Shown piece by piece: positions 1 to 7,801 of a DNA stretch of 20,925 nucleotides; within the stretch, counting starts at the first letter, position 1; each line of letters starts with the position of its first letter. This stretch comes from Oscillospiraceae bacterium (GTDB lineage Bacteria > Bacillota_A > Clostridia > Oscillospirales > Oscillospiraceae). The stretch spans positions 1 to 20,925 of the forward strand of contig SVLP01000040.1 of assembly GCA_015067895.1 (NCBI GenBank), written 5' to 3'. The notes below the pieces were generated by a model. That model was not told where the DNA came from. It searched no databases and saw only the letters and a list, made by a program, of their open reading frames with translations. The translations under genes and the position numbers were made by a program.

Positions 1-3000
1 AGACGCCGTTGGGGTTGAAGGTGGTCTCGGTGGCGCCGGTGGTGATGCCCTTCTCCACGGCCCACAGGACGGGATCGATGTAGAAGGAATCCTCGGGGAC
101 ATCGGTGAAGGGGTTCTCACGGGTGGCATCGCAGCGGGTACAGCCGGTGCCCTTCCAGTCATGGCCCAGTGCGGGGATCTCTTCCTGGGCAACCAGGATC
201 TCGCCGCAAAGGTTACACTTCTTGCCCTCAGTCAGGCCGGGCTCGGTGCAGGTGGCGTCCTTGCCGGGGATGATCTCCTCGGTGTGGCCCAGAGCGGGAA
301 TCTCCTCCTGGGCGACCAGGATCTCGCCGCAGACAGCGCACTTCTTGCCCTCAGTCAGACCGGTCTCGGTGCAGGTGGCGTCCTTGCCGGGGATGATCTC
401 CTCGGTATGGCCCAGAGCGGCGACCTCGCGGGTCTCGGTCTCGCCGCAGGCACAGGTGCGGGTCTCAACGCCCTTCTCGGTGCAGGTGGGCTCGGTGGTG
501 ACGACCCACTCGCCGAAGCTGTGCTCGTGGGTGGGGGAGCCAACGGTCACAGTTACGGTCACGGTGCTGTCAGCGTCGGCAACGGATGCAGGCAGATCGA
601 GGGTTCCGACCACCTCATAGACACCGGGCCGGCTGGCATCATAGGAAGACAGATCCCAGGACACGGGAACCATGACCTCGATATCACCGGCAACCTCCTG
701 GGTCAGGACGGCCTTGATAAACCGGGGGAATTCCGCTTCCGTCAGCGCTTCGTTCAGTTCCTTGTGGATATCATCCAGCTGGGACACAGACTTCAGGGCC
801 ACATTGGACAGGGCGATGCCGGTGATCTCCCATTCGGTCACACCGACGCCGTTACCGGCGGCCACGCTGTTCAGCTCCTCGAAGAACAGTCTGACATAGC
901 GGGCGGTATAGGGGGTGTCGTAGCTTTCGGTTACGACGGGATGGGTGGGGCCGTTGTGGCCGCTGGTCAGATCGCTGATGTTCGTCCAGACTTTCGCGTC
1001 GTTGGAGATCTGGATGCTCATGACGGTGGGATAGATCTTGTTGAAATAATGCATGGTCATTTCATCAAAGATGCTGGTCTGCTCTGCACCCAGATCGATG
1101 TAGATCCAGGAGTTGTCCTTTGCATTGCTGCCCTTGATGAAATCGCTGTCCCACTTGGTGGAGGTGTCGCCGTCGTTGACGTTGTCCTTGTTGCCGTCGG
1201 AGGTGCCGGAAACGGTCACTTCCTTGCCGGGGGCCAGGTTGCCGGGCTCGGTCAGATCTTCCCTGGTGACAAGGATGATCGGATCCACATATTCGCCGAT
1301 ATCATCCTTTGCGGCCTTGTCATCGTCCAGATAGATCTCATAGATGGCGATATCGGTCTCCTTCTCGAAGGTGAGCTTCAGCCCGTAAATACCCTCGGCA
1401 CTGTCCAGGGCGAATTTCTTCGCGCTCTCGTCGAGCCTGCCGAGCCGGACATAGCCCTCGTCCTTGAGGAGCCACACCACTGCGTTGCTGACGCTGCTGG
1501 GATCCTGGAGGATGGAGATGGCCTTGAAGTTCGTGGCCTCGGTGAACTTGTACTCGATGGAATCTTCCGCATCTGCCGTGCCGCTGAACAGGGTGGCCAG
1601 ATTGCCGTCGATGGCGTTCTGGATATTCGTGCCGAAGGTCGCGGTGATCTCTTCGGTTTCCGAAGAGGAATCCACGGTGGTGTTCAGGAAGATCTCATGG
1701 AGCTTCAGGTAATAGCCGGTACTGCCGGTGAAGTAAATGCGCAGATATCTGGCATCCGCACCACCTGCATTGGCTCTGACGTAGCGGTAGGGCACGACGA
1801 ACTCGGAGTTGTCGTTCACGACGGTGGCGATGGTCTCCCAATCGGACTTGTCTGCGGAGATCTGGATCTCGGCATTGTAAAGTCTGGGATTGCCGTCGGC
1901 GGTCACGACGGTGACATCATGCAGGGCGATATTGGCGCCCAGGTCGAAGGTGATGTAATCTCCGGTGGTCTGGCCCTCGTTTGTCCAGATGTAGGTGCTT
2001 TCGTCGCCGTCGAAGACGTTCGTCCATTTGCCCTCCTGCAGGCCGTTGGTCAGGTTCGTCTCCAGGAACTTGGGATCGGCCTTCGCGCCTTCCACGGTGA
2101 CGCCCAGCTTCTGAAGGTCGAAGGTGACTTCCGTCTCGGAGTCGTTGTACAGCCGCACATACTTCACGACGGCGGTGCCCTCCAGGGCGTCAGCGGCGTT
2201 CCACTGGCCGCCGTTGGCGGAGTATTCAAAGCGCAGACCCTCCAGGCCGGTTCCCTCCCTGGCAATAGAGGAGACCAGACTCAGGTTCATAAGCTTGATG
2301 CCGATATATTCCCCGGCAGCCAGCGTCACGTCCAGATCGCGAAGGCCGTACTCCCTGCCTTCGATGGTCAGGGGCTGCTGTGCATACGCCTGCACATTGG
2401 TATAGACCCGGTCACCATCGGGTTTCGCTTTGTTGACCGTGAATTCGCGGACATGAGTCCAGTAATCGGGCTTCGTCGCGGTGCCCACTTCCGCCAGACG
2501 CAGCCGGACATAGCGGGCCCGGATGTTCAAATCATCCAGCTCGATGCGGTAGGTGTCGTTATACCGGTCGCCCAGCTGGGTGAAGGTCTTCCCGTCCTCG
2601 GAATACTCCAGCACCGCCTTGTGGAAATAGTCGTGGTGGGTATCGGAATTGCCCTGGACGATGCTGATGTCGGTCACAGTTCTGACAGCACCCAGATCCA
2701 CGCCGAAGTAATCGTCCTTTTGCTGCACCACGTTCCACTGGGCATAGGTGTTCAGATCGCCGTCGAACATCTTCCGGGCGTTGTCGTCCATGCTCTGCTT
2801 CTGTCCGCCGAGGACGGCATAGAGATTCTGACCGGTGTAATTGGCGTCAAACAGGGGCGTCAGGGTGCTTTCCACATAGGCGACCATGCTTGCGGCAAAG
2901 GGCTGCAGCCGCTTGCTGCCCGCCAGGGCCTTGTTGGTGATGGAGGGATCATCGCAGGTCAGGTAGGCATTCCACTCCTGCAGGGCCTTGCCGGCGGCTG

Positions 3001-4762
3001 CGAAATTCGTCCAAACGGCTGCGACGTCATCATGCTCCAGGGCGATGATGGCGTTCAGGGCAGCCTGACCGGCAGTGGTCACGCCCTCCAGGGACTTGAG
3101 CCAGGGCTCCAGCTCGCTGACCAGATCCGTATTGACGCAGTCTCTGCGGAAGATCTCGATGGCGCTGAGGATATTGGCGAATTCCTCCAGCAGGATCCCG
3201 GTGTCCTCCAGCTCCGAAATGGGCTCGCCGTTGTTGACAGCTGCGGCAACGGCCTCCAGATTGGCCTTGATGTACTCGGATTCGGGGAAGCCCGCGCCCA
3301 CACGGCTGGAGCCGGGGCAGTTGGCCACGTTCCGGGCGATGGTTCTGTAGACGTCCTCCACGCCCTCCTCCAGATAATTGAAAGAATCGTGCCAGACGTC
3401 CTCAGCGTGGGCAGAGTAGTCCGAGTTGTTCCAGAACAGGCTTGCCAGCTGGAACAGGGCCACCTTGTTGCTCTGACCGAAGCGGGAGGGATTGGAAACG
3501 GCGGCCTTCAGGCCGGTCACGCCGTCCCGGGCGTAGTGGGTGATGTTGCCCAGGAAGATACCGGATTTTGCATGCTCATTGACCGGATAGTTCAGCCAGA
3601 AGGAGACGCTCTGACCGGTTCTGTTCGCCACATAATCCACGGTGCTCTGGGTGATGGGGGAGTTGACGTCATCGCCCGTCCAGTAGAGGATGATGGAGTC
3701 ATCCAGCGCCTTCAGGGCATCCAGCTCCGCGCCATTTCCCGACCAGGACTTGTTGTAGCCCTGGGGGCAGTAGGTGATGGGGTCGCAGCCCTTGGGAATG
3801 ATGAATTCCTGAGTCAGCCGGTTCAGCACGGTGACGACGTCTGCATGGGAGCCGCTGCCGAAGTCGTCGTTCAGGATGTCGAACTTCCGGACACCCACAT
3901 CGTAAAGCTGGGTCAGCTTGGCCACCAGCTGCTGATAACGCTGCTCGTAAAGGGACGGATTGGTGGAGATGTTCAGGCCGCTGAAGAAGCTGCCCAGGTG
4001 CACGCTCCAGACATAGTAGCACTTGGTCTGCTGACCGATCTTGACCAGCTCCTCAATCTGCCGGATGTCGGATTCGGGATACAGGTCGGCCCAGCGGTTG
4101 GTATGATATGCGTCGGTCTTGGAGGCATACACATACATATTCATCTTCACATCGCGGGCGAACTCCATCAGCTCGGCCCGGGTCTCGTAGTCCCAGCCGC
4201 CGTAGAAGCCCTCGATGAAGCCGCGGAATTCGATGCCCGCGTAGTCCTCGATCTGTGCGCCCAGAAGGAGGTTTTCCTCAAAGGAGGACAGCATCATCTT
4301 CAGGGTGGCCACGCCGCGATAAACGGCATCGGTGTCACGGCCCACGATGGTGATCTGATCTTCCTTCGCCTCCAGCACATAGGCATCGTAATTGTCGTAA
4401 AGATCCTCCGTGTTCAGGGTGAGGGTGTCCTCATAGGCATCGACGCCTTCACCGGAGCCGTTCACGCCCAGAAGGATGCTGGATGCACCTTCCGCAGGCT
4501 CGTCCACGACGGTCGCGCTGATGCCGTTTTCCTCCAGAATTTCGGAAAGATAAGCCTTGGTGGCGTCATCGATCCCGGTTTCGTATACGACATTCACCTG
4601 ATCGGCCAGCACGAACTGTGTGCCGTCGTAAGCGATCTGTCTTACGATTGGGTAGATGTCGTAGGTTTTTTCCGCTTCCTCTGCATGTGCAATTGGTACA
4701 CTTGAAAATACCAGGGCACAGCAGAGCATGAGACATAATAGTTTCTTTAATCGGGATATCAT
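1..4762 (-). CDS. Secreted GH84 exo-beta-N-acetylglucosaminidase with CBM32-like, Ig-like, Cys-rich repeat and SLH domains (3' end cut by window)
   Basis: Predicted to remove terminal GlcNAc from host glycans such as mucin O-glycans or hyaluronan outside the cell. Start ATG 4762 follows AAAGGAGCG. Seen: signal peptide residues 1-27 (cleavage after AHA); GH20b-like N-terminal domain to about 170; GH84 barrel opening at about 176 with RGFIEGFYGGWD; catalytic Asp pair D299-D300 in ILNDDFG, matching the D297/D298 pair of C. perfringens NagJ. A helical region follows to about 640. Discoidin/F5-8C-like domains lie near 650-775, 898-1010, 1028-1125 and 1175-1290, and a Big_4-like Ig domain near 1330-1400. 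Cys-rich repeats start about 1415. An SLH motif begins at residue 1552 (FTDVPEDSFY) and is cut by the window edge, so at least 1587 residues are present. The SLH domain implies non-covalent wall anchoring. Family assignment is firm; substrate is inferred. Confidence 0.93.
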   Translation of the reverse strand, partial: MISRLKKLLCLMLCCALVFSSVPIAHAEEAEKTYDIYPIVRQIAYDGTQFVLADQVNVVYETGIDDATKAYLSEILEENGISATVVDEPAEGASSILLGVNGSGEGVDAYEDTLTLNTEDLYDNYDAYVLEAKEDQITIVGRDTDAVYRGVATLKMMLSSFEENLLLGAQIEDYAGIEFRGFIEGFYGGWDYETRAELMEFARDVKMNMYVYASKTDAYHTNRWADLYPESDIRQIEELVKIGQQTKCYYVWSVHLGSFFSGLNISTNPSLYEQRYQQLVAKLTQLYDVGVRKFDILNDDFGSGSHADVVTVLNRLTQEFIIPKGCDPITYCPQGYNKSWSGNGAELDALKALDDSIILYWTGDDVNSPITQSTVDYVANRTGQSVSFWLNYPVNEHAKSGIFLGNITHYARDGVTGLKAAVSNPSRFGQSNKVALFQLASLFWNNSDYSAHAEDVWHDSFNYLEEGVEDVYRTIARNVANCPGSSRVGAGFPESEYIKANLEAVAAAVNNGEPISELEDTGILLEEFANILSAIEIFRRDCVNTDLVSELEPWLKSLEGVTTAGQAALNAIIALEHDDVAAVWTNFAAAGKALQEWNAYLTCDDPSITNKALAGSKRLQPFAASMVAYVESTLTPLFDANYTGQNLYAVLGGQKQSMDDNARKMFDGDLNTYAQWNVVQQKDDYFGVDLGAVRTVTDISIVQGNSDTHHDYFHKAVLEYSEDGKTFTQLGDRYNDTYRIELDDLNIRARYVRLRLAEVGTATKPDYWTHVREFTVNKAKPDGDRVYTNVQAYAQQPLTIEGREYGLRDLDVTLAAGEYIGIKLMNLSLVSSIAREGTGLEGLRFEYSANGGQWNAADALEGTAVVKYVRLYNDSETEVTFDLQKLGVTVEGAKADPKFLETNLTNGLQEGKWTNVFDGDESTYIWTNEGQTTGDYITFDLGANIALHDVTVVTADGNPRLYNAEIQISADKSDWETIATVVNDNSEFVVPYRYVRANAGGADARYLRIYFTGSTGYYLKLHEIFLNTTVDSSSETEEITATFGTNIQNAIDGNLATLFSGTADAEDSIEYKFTEATNFKAISILQDPSSVSNAVVWLLKDEGYVRLGRLDESAKKFALDSAEGIYGLKLTFEKETDIAIYEIYLDDDKAAKDDIGEYVDPIILVTREDLTEPGNLAPGKEVTVSGTSDGNKDNVNDGDTSTKWDSDFIKGSNAKDNSWIYIDLGAEQTSIFDEMTMHYFNKIYPTVMSIQISNDAKVWTNISDLTSGHNGPTHPVVTESYDTPYTARYVRLFFEELNSVAAGNGVGVTEWEITGIALSNVALKSVSQLDDIHKELNEALTEAEFPRFIKAVLTQEVAGDIEVMVPVSWDLSSYDASRPGVYEVVGTLDLPASVADADSTVTVTVTVGSPTHEHSFGEWVVTTEPTCTEKGVETRTCACGETETREVAALGHTEEIIPGKDATCTETGLTEGKKCAVCGEILVAQEEIPALGHTEEIIPGKDATCTEPGLTEGKKCNLCGEILVAQEEIPALGHDWKGTGCTRCDATRENPFTDVPEDSFYIDPVLWAVEKGITTGATETTFNPNGV
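165..410 (-). repeat. Two tandem 123-bp units encoding a 41-residue Cys-rich surface repeat
   Basis: Two nearly identical units lie at 288-410 and 165-287, each encoding 41 residues that begin TEEIIPGKDATCTE and end EEIPALGH. Each has three cysteines: one in ATCTE and a CxxC pair in GKKCxxCGE. A diverged copy with a similar Cys pattern precedes them on the protein (about 1415-1452), and a partial copy (GHDWKGTGCTRC) follows before the SLH domain. The arrangement suggests a spacer/stalk between binding domains and anchor. Similar GHTE...CxxCGE repeats occur in many Firmicutes surface proteins. Confidence 0.9.
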
Positions 4763-4821
4763 GTTTCTACGCTCCTTTGCAGTATCATATTTAGACAAAT
4801 TACTTTGCCTCTGATGGGTTC

Positions 4822-4849
4822 ATTTTATCATATTTTACAAAGGAAGCAA
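4822..4849 (-). promoter_or_regulatory. Sigma-A-type promoter for the GH84 gene
   Basis: On the minus strand, -35 TTGCTT (4849-4844) and -10 TAAAAT (4827-4822) are separated by 16 bp. This puts the transcription start about 50 nt before the ATG at 4762. The -35 is imperfect. Confidence 0.5.
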
Positions 4850-4861
4850 CAGCGAATTTCG

Positions 4862-4913
4862 AAACAAAAAGAAAAAAGCCTGTATCCAGGCAAAACGCAT
4901 GGATACAGGCTTT
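4862..4913 (-). terminator. Intrinsic terminator of the rplM-rpsI operon
   Basis: A perfect 14-bp stem (arms 4875-4888 and 4900-4913, 11-nt loop) is followed on the minus strand by TTTTTTCTTTTTG. It lies 36 nt past the rpsI stop codon and just before the GH84 promoter. Confidence 0.93.
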
Positions 4914-4949
4914 GAAAAGCTTGAAGCAAAGATCTTCCGAATCTTGAGA

Positions 4950-5354
4950 TCAGCGCTTGGAGAACTGGGGAGCGCGACGGGCGGCCTTCAGACCGTACTT
5001 CTTTCTCTCCTTCATTCTGGGGTCGCGGGTCAGGAAGCCGGCGGCCTTCAGGGTGGGACGGTACTCACCGTTGACCTGCAGCAGGGCACGGGAGATGCCG
5101 TGGCGGATAGCGCCGGCCTGGCCGGTAACGCCGCCGCCGCAGACGGTGACGACAACGTCAACCTTGCCCAGCAGGTCGGTGGAGACCAGGGGCTGACGGA
5201 CGACCATCTTCAGGGTGTCCAGGCCGAAGTAGTTGTCGATGTCACGGCCGTTGATGGTGATGGAACCGGTGCCGTTCTCATAAACGCGGACACGGGCGAC
5301 GGAGGACTTCCGGCGGCCGGTGCCGTAGAAATACTTTCTCTTGCTCTCGTACAT
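4950..5354 (-). CDS. rpsI: 30S ribosomal protein S9 (uS9)
   Basis: Structural protein of the small ribosomal subunit head whose C-terminal tail reaches the tRNA P site. The 134-residue product has the family's [14 protein letters not shown] near the N-terminus, [19 protein letters not shown] in the middle, and the basic tail [20 protein letters not shown] ending in SKR. Length is normal for bacterial S9. Start ATG 5354 is preceded by GGAGG. It sits 16 nt behind rplM, the usual order, so the two genes should be one transcript ending at the hairpin 4875-4913. Confidence 0.98.
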   Translation of the reverse strand: MYESKRKYFYGTGRRKSSVARVRVYENGTGSITINGRDIDNYFGLDTLKMVVRQPLVSTDLLGKVDVVVTVCGGGVTGQAGAIRHGISRALLQVNGEYRPTLKAAGFLTRDPRMKERKKYGLKAARRAPQFSKR

Positions 5355-5370
5355 AATTCGTTACCTCCGA

Positions 5371-5802
5371 TTAGTCCAGGGTCCAGGCTTCGGGCTTCTG
5401 AGCGGCGTGGACATGCTCAGCACCCTTGTACAGGTGCAGACGGCCCATGCAGTTGCGGCCCAGGGTGTTCTTGGGCAGCATGCCCTTGACAGCGACCTGC
5501 ATCGCGTAGTCGGACTTGGTCTCCATCATGATGCGGGCCTTGGTCTCCTTCAGGCCGCCGATCCAGCCGGAGACGCGGTAGTACTTCTTCTGCTCGGCCT
5601 TGTTGCCGGTCAGAACAGCCTTGTCGGTGTTGATGATGATGACGTAGTCGCCGCAATCAACGTTGGGGGTGAAGTCGACCTTGTGCTTGCCGCGCAGCAG
5701 GTTGGCAGCGATGACAGCGGTGCGGCCCAGGGGCTTGCCGGCTGCATCGAGGACATACCACTTGCGCTCCACGGTCTCCTTCTTAGCCAGGGTAGAAGTC
5801 AT
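5371..5802 (-). CDS. rplM: 50S ribosomal protein L13 (uL13)
   Basis: Early-assembly protein of the large subunit. Recognised from ERKWYVLDAAGKPLGR, the GDYVIIINTDKAVLTGNK segment and the C-terminal MLPKNTLGRNCMGRLHLYKG. I place the start at ATG 5802, giving 143 residues, close to the usual 142. An in-frame ATG at 5817 would add five residues (MEENT), but those bases (TGGAGGAAA) form the ribosome binding site for 5802. First gene of the operon with rpsI. Confidence 0.97.
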   Translation of the reverse strand: MTSTLAKKETVERKWYVLDAAGKPLGRTAVIAANLLRGKHKVDFTPNVDCGDYVIIINTDKAVLTGNKAEQKKYYRVSGWIGGLKETKARIMMETKSDYAMQVAVKGMLPKNTLGRNCMGRLHLYKGAEHVHAAQKPEAWTLD

Positions 5803-5850
5803 GGTGTTTTCCTCCATCTATAAAGATAAATTATTTTGACAAATTCACGT

Positions 5851-5875
5851 GTTCGAAGTACAATGTCTTCAGAAC
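5851..5875 (-). promoter_or_regulatory. Hairpin in the rplM 5' leader (candidate L13 leader)
   Basis: In the roughly 75-nt leader between the predicted start of transcription and rplM, GTTC-T-GAAG (5875-5867) pairs with CTTCGAAC (5858-5851) around an 8-nt loop, an 8-bp stem with one bulge. rplM leaders of Firmicutes can carry structured autoregulatory elements; whether this hairpin belongs to that family is inference. Confidence 0.4.
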
Positions 5876-5883
5876 GCTTGATT

Positions 5884-5912
5884 TTTATACCACAACAAAA
5901 TTCAAATGTCAA
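5884..5912 (-). promoter_or_regulatory. Sigma-A promoter for rplM-rpsI
   Basis: Minus strand: consensus -35 TTGACA (5912-5907), 17-bp spacer, -10 TATAAA (5889-5884). Strong by sequence, as expected for a ribosomal protein operon. Confidence 0.88.
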
Positions 5913-6030
5913 CTACTTTTTCGCGTGATTTTATGAAATACCGGACGAACTTCTGAAAGCTTTGAAATGCTCGCGTTTCCTCCGTTTTTCTGAAATCCGA
6001 TTTTTGAAACAAAAAGGAGAATTTCGAACC

Positions 6031-6771
6031 ATGCAAAAGCTCATGGGCCTGCTCCGCCGGTGTGTGGAGGATTATGATATGATCGCTGATGGAGATAAAA
6101 TCGCGGTCGGCGTCTCCGGCGGCAAGGATTCGCTGGTGCTCTTGAAGCTGATGGCTGCCCTGCGTCAGTACCACAACAAAAAATTCGAGCTGGAGGCCAT
6201 CACCATCGACATGGGGCTGGGTATGGACTTCTCCGGCATCGAGAAGCTCTGCGCAGAGCTGGAGGTTCCTTATACGATAGTAAAGACCGAGATCGGCCCC
6301 ATCATCTTCGACTACCGCAAGGAGAAGAACCCCTGCTCCATGTGCGCCAAGATGCGCCGGGGAGCCCTGAACCAGGCCATCAAGGATCGGGGACTCAACA
6401 AGCTGGCCCTGGGCCACCACTATGACGACGCGGTGGAGACCTTCGTGATGTCGCTGCTCTACGAGGGCCGCATCAGCTGCTTCCAGCCGGTGACGAATCT
6501 CGACCGGATGGGTGTCATCCAGATCCGGCCCATGCTCTATATCTCGGAGAAGTCCGCAGACAATTTCGCCCAGCGGTTCGACCTGCCCGTCATCGAAAAC
6601 CGCTGCCCCGCCGACAAGCATACCAAGCGCGAGGAGATCAAGGAGCTGGTCTACGAGATGCAGGGACGTTATCCCGATTTCAAGGATCGCATTTTTGGGG
6701 CGATGCAGAGATTGCCCCTGCCCGAATGGGGGCCCCAGGGGCGGTATAAGCGGCCGAAGGATGAAGTTTGA
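6031..6771 (+). CDS. ttcA: TtcA-family tRNA 2-thiocytidine synthetase (PP-loop ATPase)
   Basis: Predicted to install the 2-thio group on cytidine 32 of certain tRNAs, by ATP-driven adenylation and an iron-sulfur cluster. Start ATG 6031 follows AAGGAG at a good distance; upstream in-frame starts lack a site. The 246-residue protein has the PP-loop SGGKDS at 29-34, CSMC at 102-105 and a third cysteine at 192 (ENRCPAD), the three cluster ligands expected for TtcA, plus GHHYDDAVETF near 129. It is somewhat shorter than the E. coli enzyme. It is divergent from rplM. A related PP-loop thiolase with another target is the main alternative. Confidence 0.88.
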   Translation: MQKLMGLLRRCVEDYDMIADGDKIAVGVSGGKDSLVLLKLMAALRQYHNKKFELEAITIDMGLGMDFSGIEKLCAELEVPYTIVKTEIGPIIFDYRKEKNPCSMCAKMRRGALNQAIKDRGLNKLALGHHYDDAVETFVMSLLYEGRISCFQPVTNLDRMGVIQIRPMLYISEKSADNFAQRFDLPVIENRCPADKHTKREEIKELVYEMQGRYPDFKDRIFGAMQRLPLPEWGPQGRYKRPKDEV

Positions 6772-6811
6772 GATGAGGTAAAAGAGAGCCAAGAGAGGAT
6801 TGTTGAACATC

Positions 6812-7633
6812 ATGCAAACAGAAACATATAAGCGTATCGCCATTAAACATAAGCACTTTGTTCAAGAAATGAACACTGTATGGGAATCCTACGAAACTAT
6901 AAATTTTTATGCTGAAAGATTACATGTGCTTTTGAGAGAAGGGCGTATTGAAACGCCAGTTATACTTAAAATTAAATCGGATAGTACCGCAAAACTTAGA
7001 AAAATTGCAAAAGATAATGCATATGGGACGTTGACACATATTAAAGATAAGAAAAACCCGCGCGTGTCACTCATAGAAATTGCATTGATTTTCGAACACT
7101 ACATATCAAGTGTAATTGAGTTAGTCTATCAAGAATTCCCGAAGAAGGCTTTTCCTGCCAGTGAAAAATATGAGGGTGAAGAAAAAGTAATAGATATTAT
7201 ACTTTCGTCTGATGATAAACAAGAAATCATTAATCGCCTTATTGAAGAAAAACTACGCAAGCTCTTTTATGGAAATATCGCTGACATTTTTATAAAGGAT
7301 AAAGCTAGAATGGAACTAAAGGATACATTTACCAACGAATATGGCAGAAAGCTTGTTGCTATGATGCTAGAAATATTCGCACGTAGAAATATTCATATTC
7401 ATAATGGAGGAAAAGTAGATAGTAAATATATTCGAGAGACGAGACAAAATGCTGATTATTTCAATAAAGTTCTTGCGATTGATCAGAATTATCTTCACGA
7501 GAGTACGAATGTACTGATTCAAATTGCAACGATGTTCACTTGTGCAATAATGAAGAATATTTATAAAGTGGAACCTCAAAGTAAAGCCTTAAAACGTATT
7601 TACTGGAAGAATAATATTGCAAATAACGCATAA
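6812..7633 (+). CDS. HEPN-like domain protein, AT-rich accessory gene
   Basis: A 273-residue soluble protein of unknown function. Near residue 190 it reads FARRNIHIHNGGKVD. R192-N193...H197 fits the Rx4-6H motif with a polar residue after the Arg, which is the active-site signature of many HEPN RNases, followed by an NGG/VDxKY stretch common in HEPN proteins tied to phage defence or toxin systems. The N-terminal 180 residues are mostly helical and charged, with no recognised motif and no signal peptide. I chose ATG 6812; two TTG codons (6800, 6803) lie closer to the GAGAGG at 6793. Base use is far more AT-rich than in both neighbours (many ATA, AAA, AGA codons), which suggests horizontal acquisition. 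It may be read from the ttcA transcript, as no clear promoter of its own is visible. Confidence 0.7.
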   Translation: MQTETYKRIAIKHKHFVQEMNTVWESYETINFYAERLHVLLREGRIETPVILKIKSDSTAKLRKIAKDNAYGTLTHIKDKKNPRVSLIEIALIFEHYISSVIELVYQEFPKKAFPASEKYEGEEKVIDIILSSDDKQEIINRLIEEKLRKLFYGNIADIFIKDKARMELKDTFTNEYGRKLVAMMLEIFARRNIHIHNGGKVDSKYIRETRQNADYFNKVLAIDQNYLHESTNVLIQIATMFTCAIMKNIYKVEPQSKALKRIYWKNNIANNA

Positions 7634-7642
7634 AAATCTTAG

Positions 7643-7732
7643 TATTTCCAATTAACTGAAGATGCGTTCATTTGTGAGAGTGCTATTGATCTGGCTCTAA
7701 ATAATGTGCAGGATGGATTGCCAGTAAAATAA
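7643..7732 (+). pseudogene. Possible decayed coding fragment after the HEPN gene
   Basis: After the HEPN stop (7631-7633) and a second in-frame stop (7640-7642), the same frame stays open for 29 codons to TAA at 7730. The peptide contains AFICESAIDLALNNVQDG, which has a protein-like composition. There is no start codon or ribosome binding site. It could be the tail of a lost gene or chance; the tract is too short to decide. Confidence 0.2.
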
Positions 7733-7740
7733 TTAAGTTG

Positions 7741-7769
7741 TTGCAATTTCGCAAATAGTGTAGTAAACT
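7741..7769 (+). promoter_or_regulatory. Promoter for the CxxC membrane protein gene
   Basis: TTGCAA (7741-7746), 17-bp spacer and TAAACT (7764-7769) lie about 30 nt before the start codon. A 6-bp inverted repeat, AATAGT (7754-7759) / ACTATT (7767-7772), overlaps the -10. Confidence 0.55.
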
Positions 7770-7801
7770 ATTGTATTAGAAAAAAGAAAGAGGTGTTTTC
7801 T

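Noticed and set aside
165..410. Tandem 123-bp units as a CRISPR or minisatellite
   Set aside because: The units keep the reading frame and encode a surface-protein repeat; there are no spacers.
161..4705. A 1514-codon open frame on the plus strand antisense to the GH84 gene
   Set aside because: It has no domain logic (Gly/Val/Ile/Asp-rich repeats of low complexity), mirrors the codon pattern of the minus-strand gene, and no ribosome binding site. The minus frame has a signal peptide, catalytic motifs and anchor domains.
6800..7743. TTGTTG at both ends of the HEPN island as target-site duplication
   Set aside because: Six bases in AT-rich DNA is expected by chance, and no terminal inverted repeats or transposase are present.
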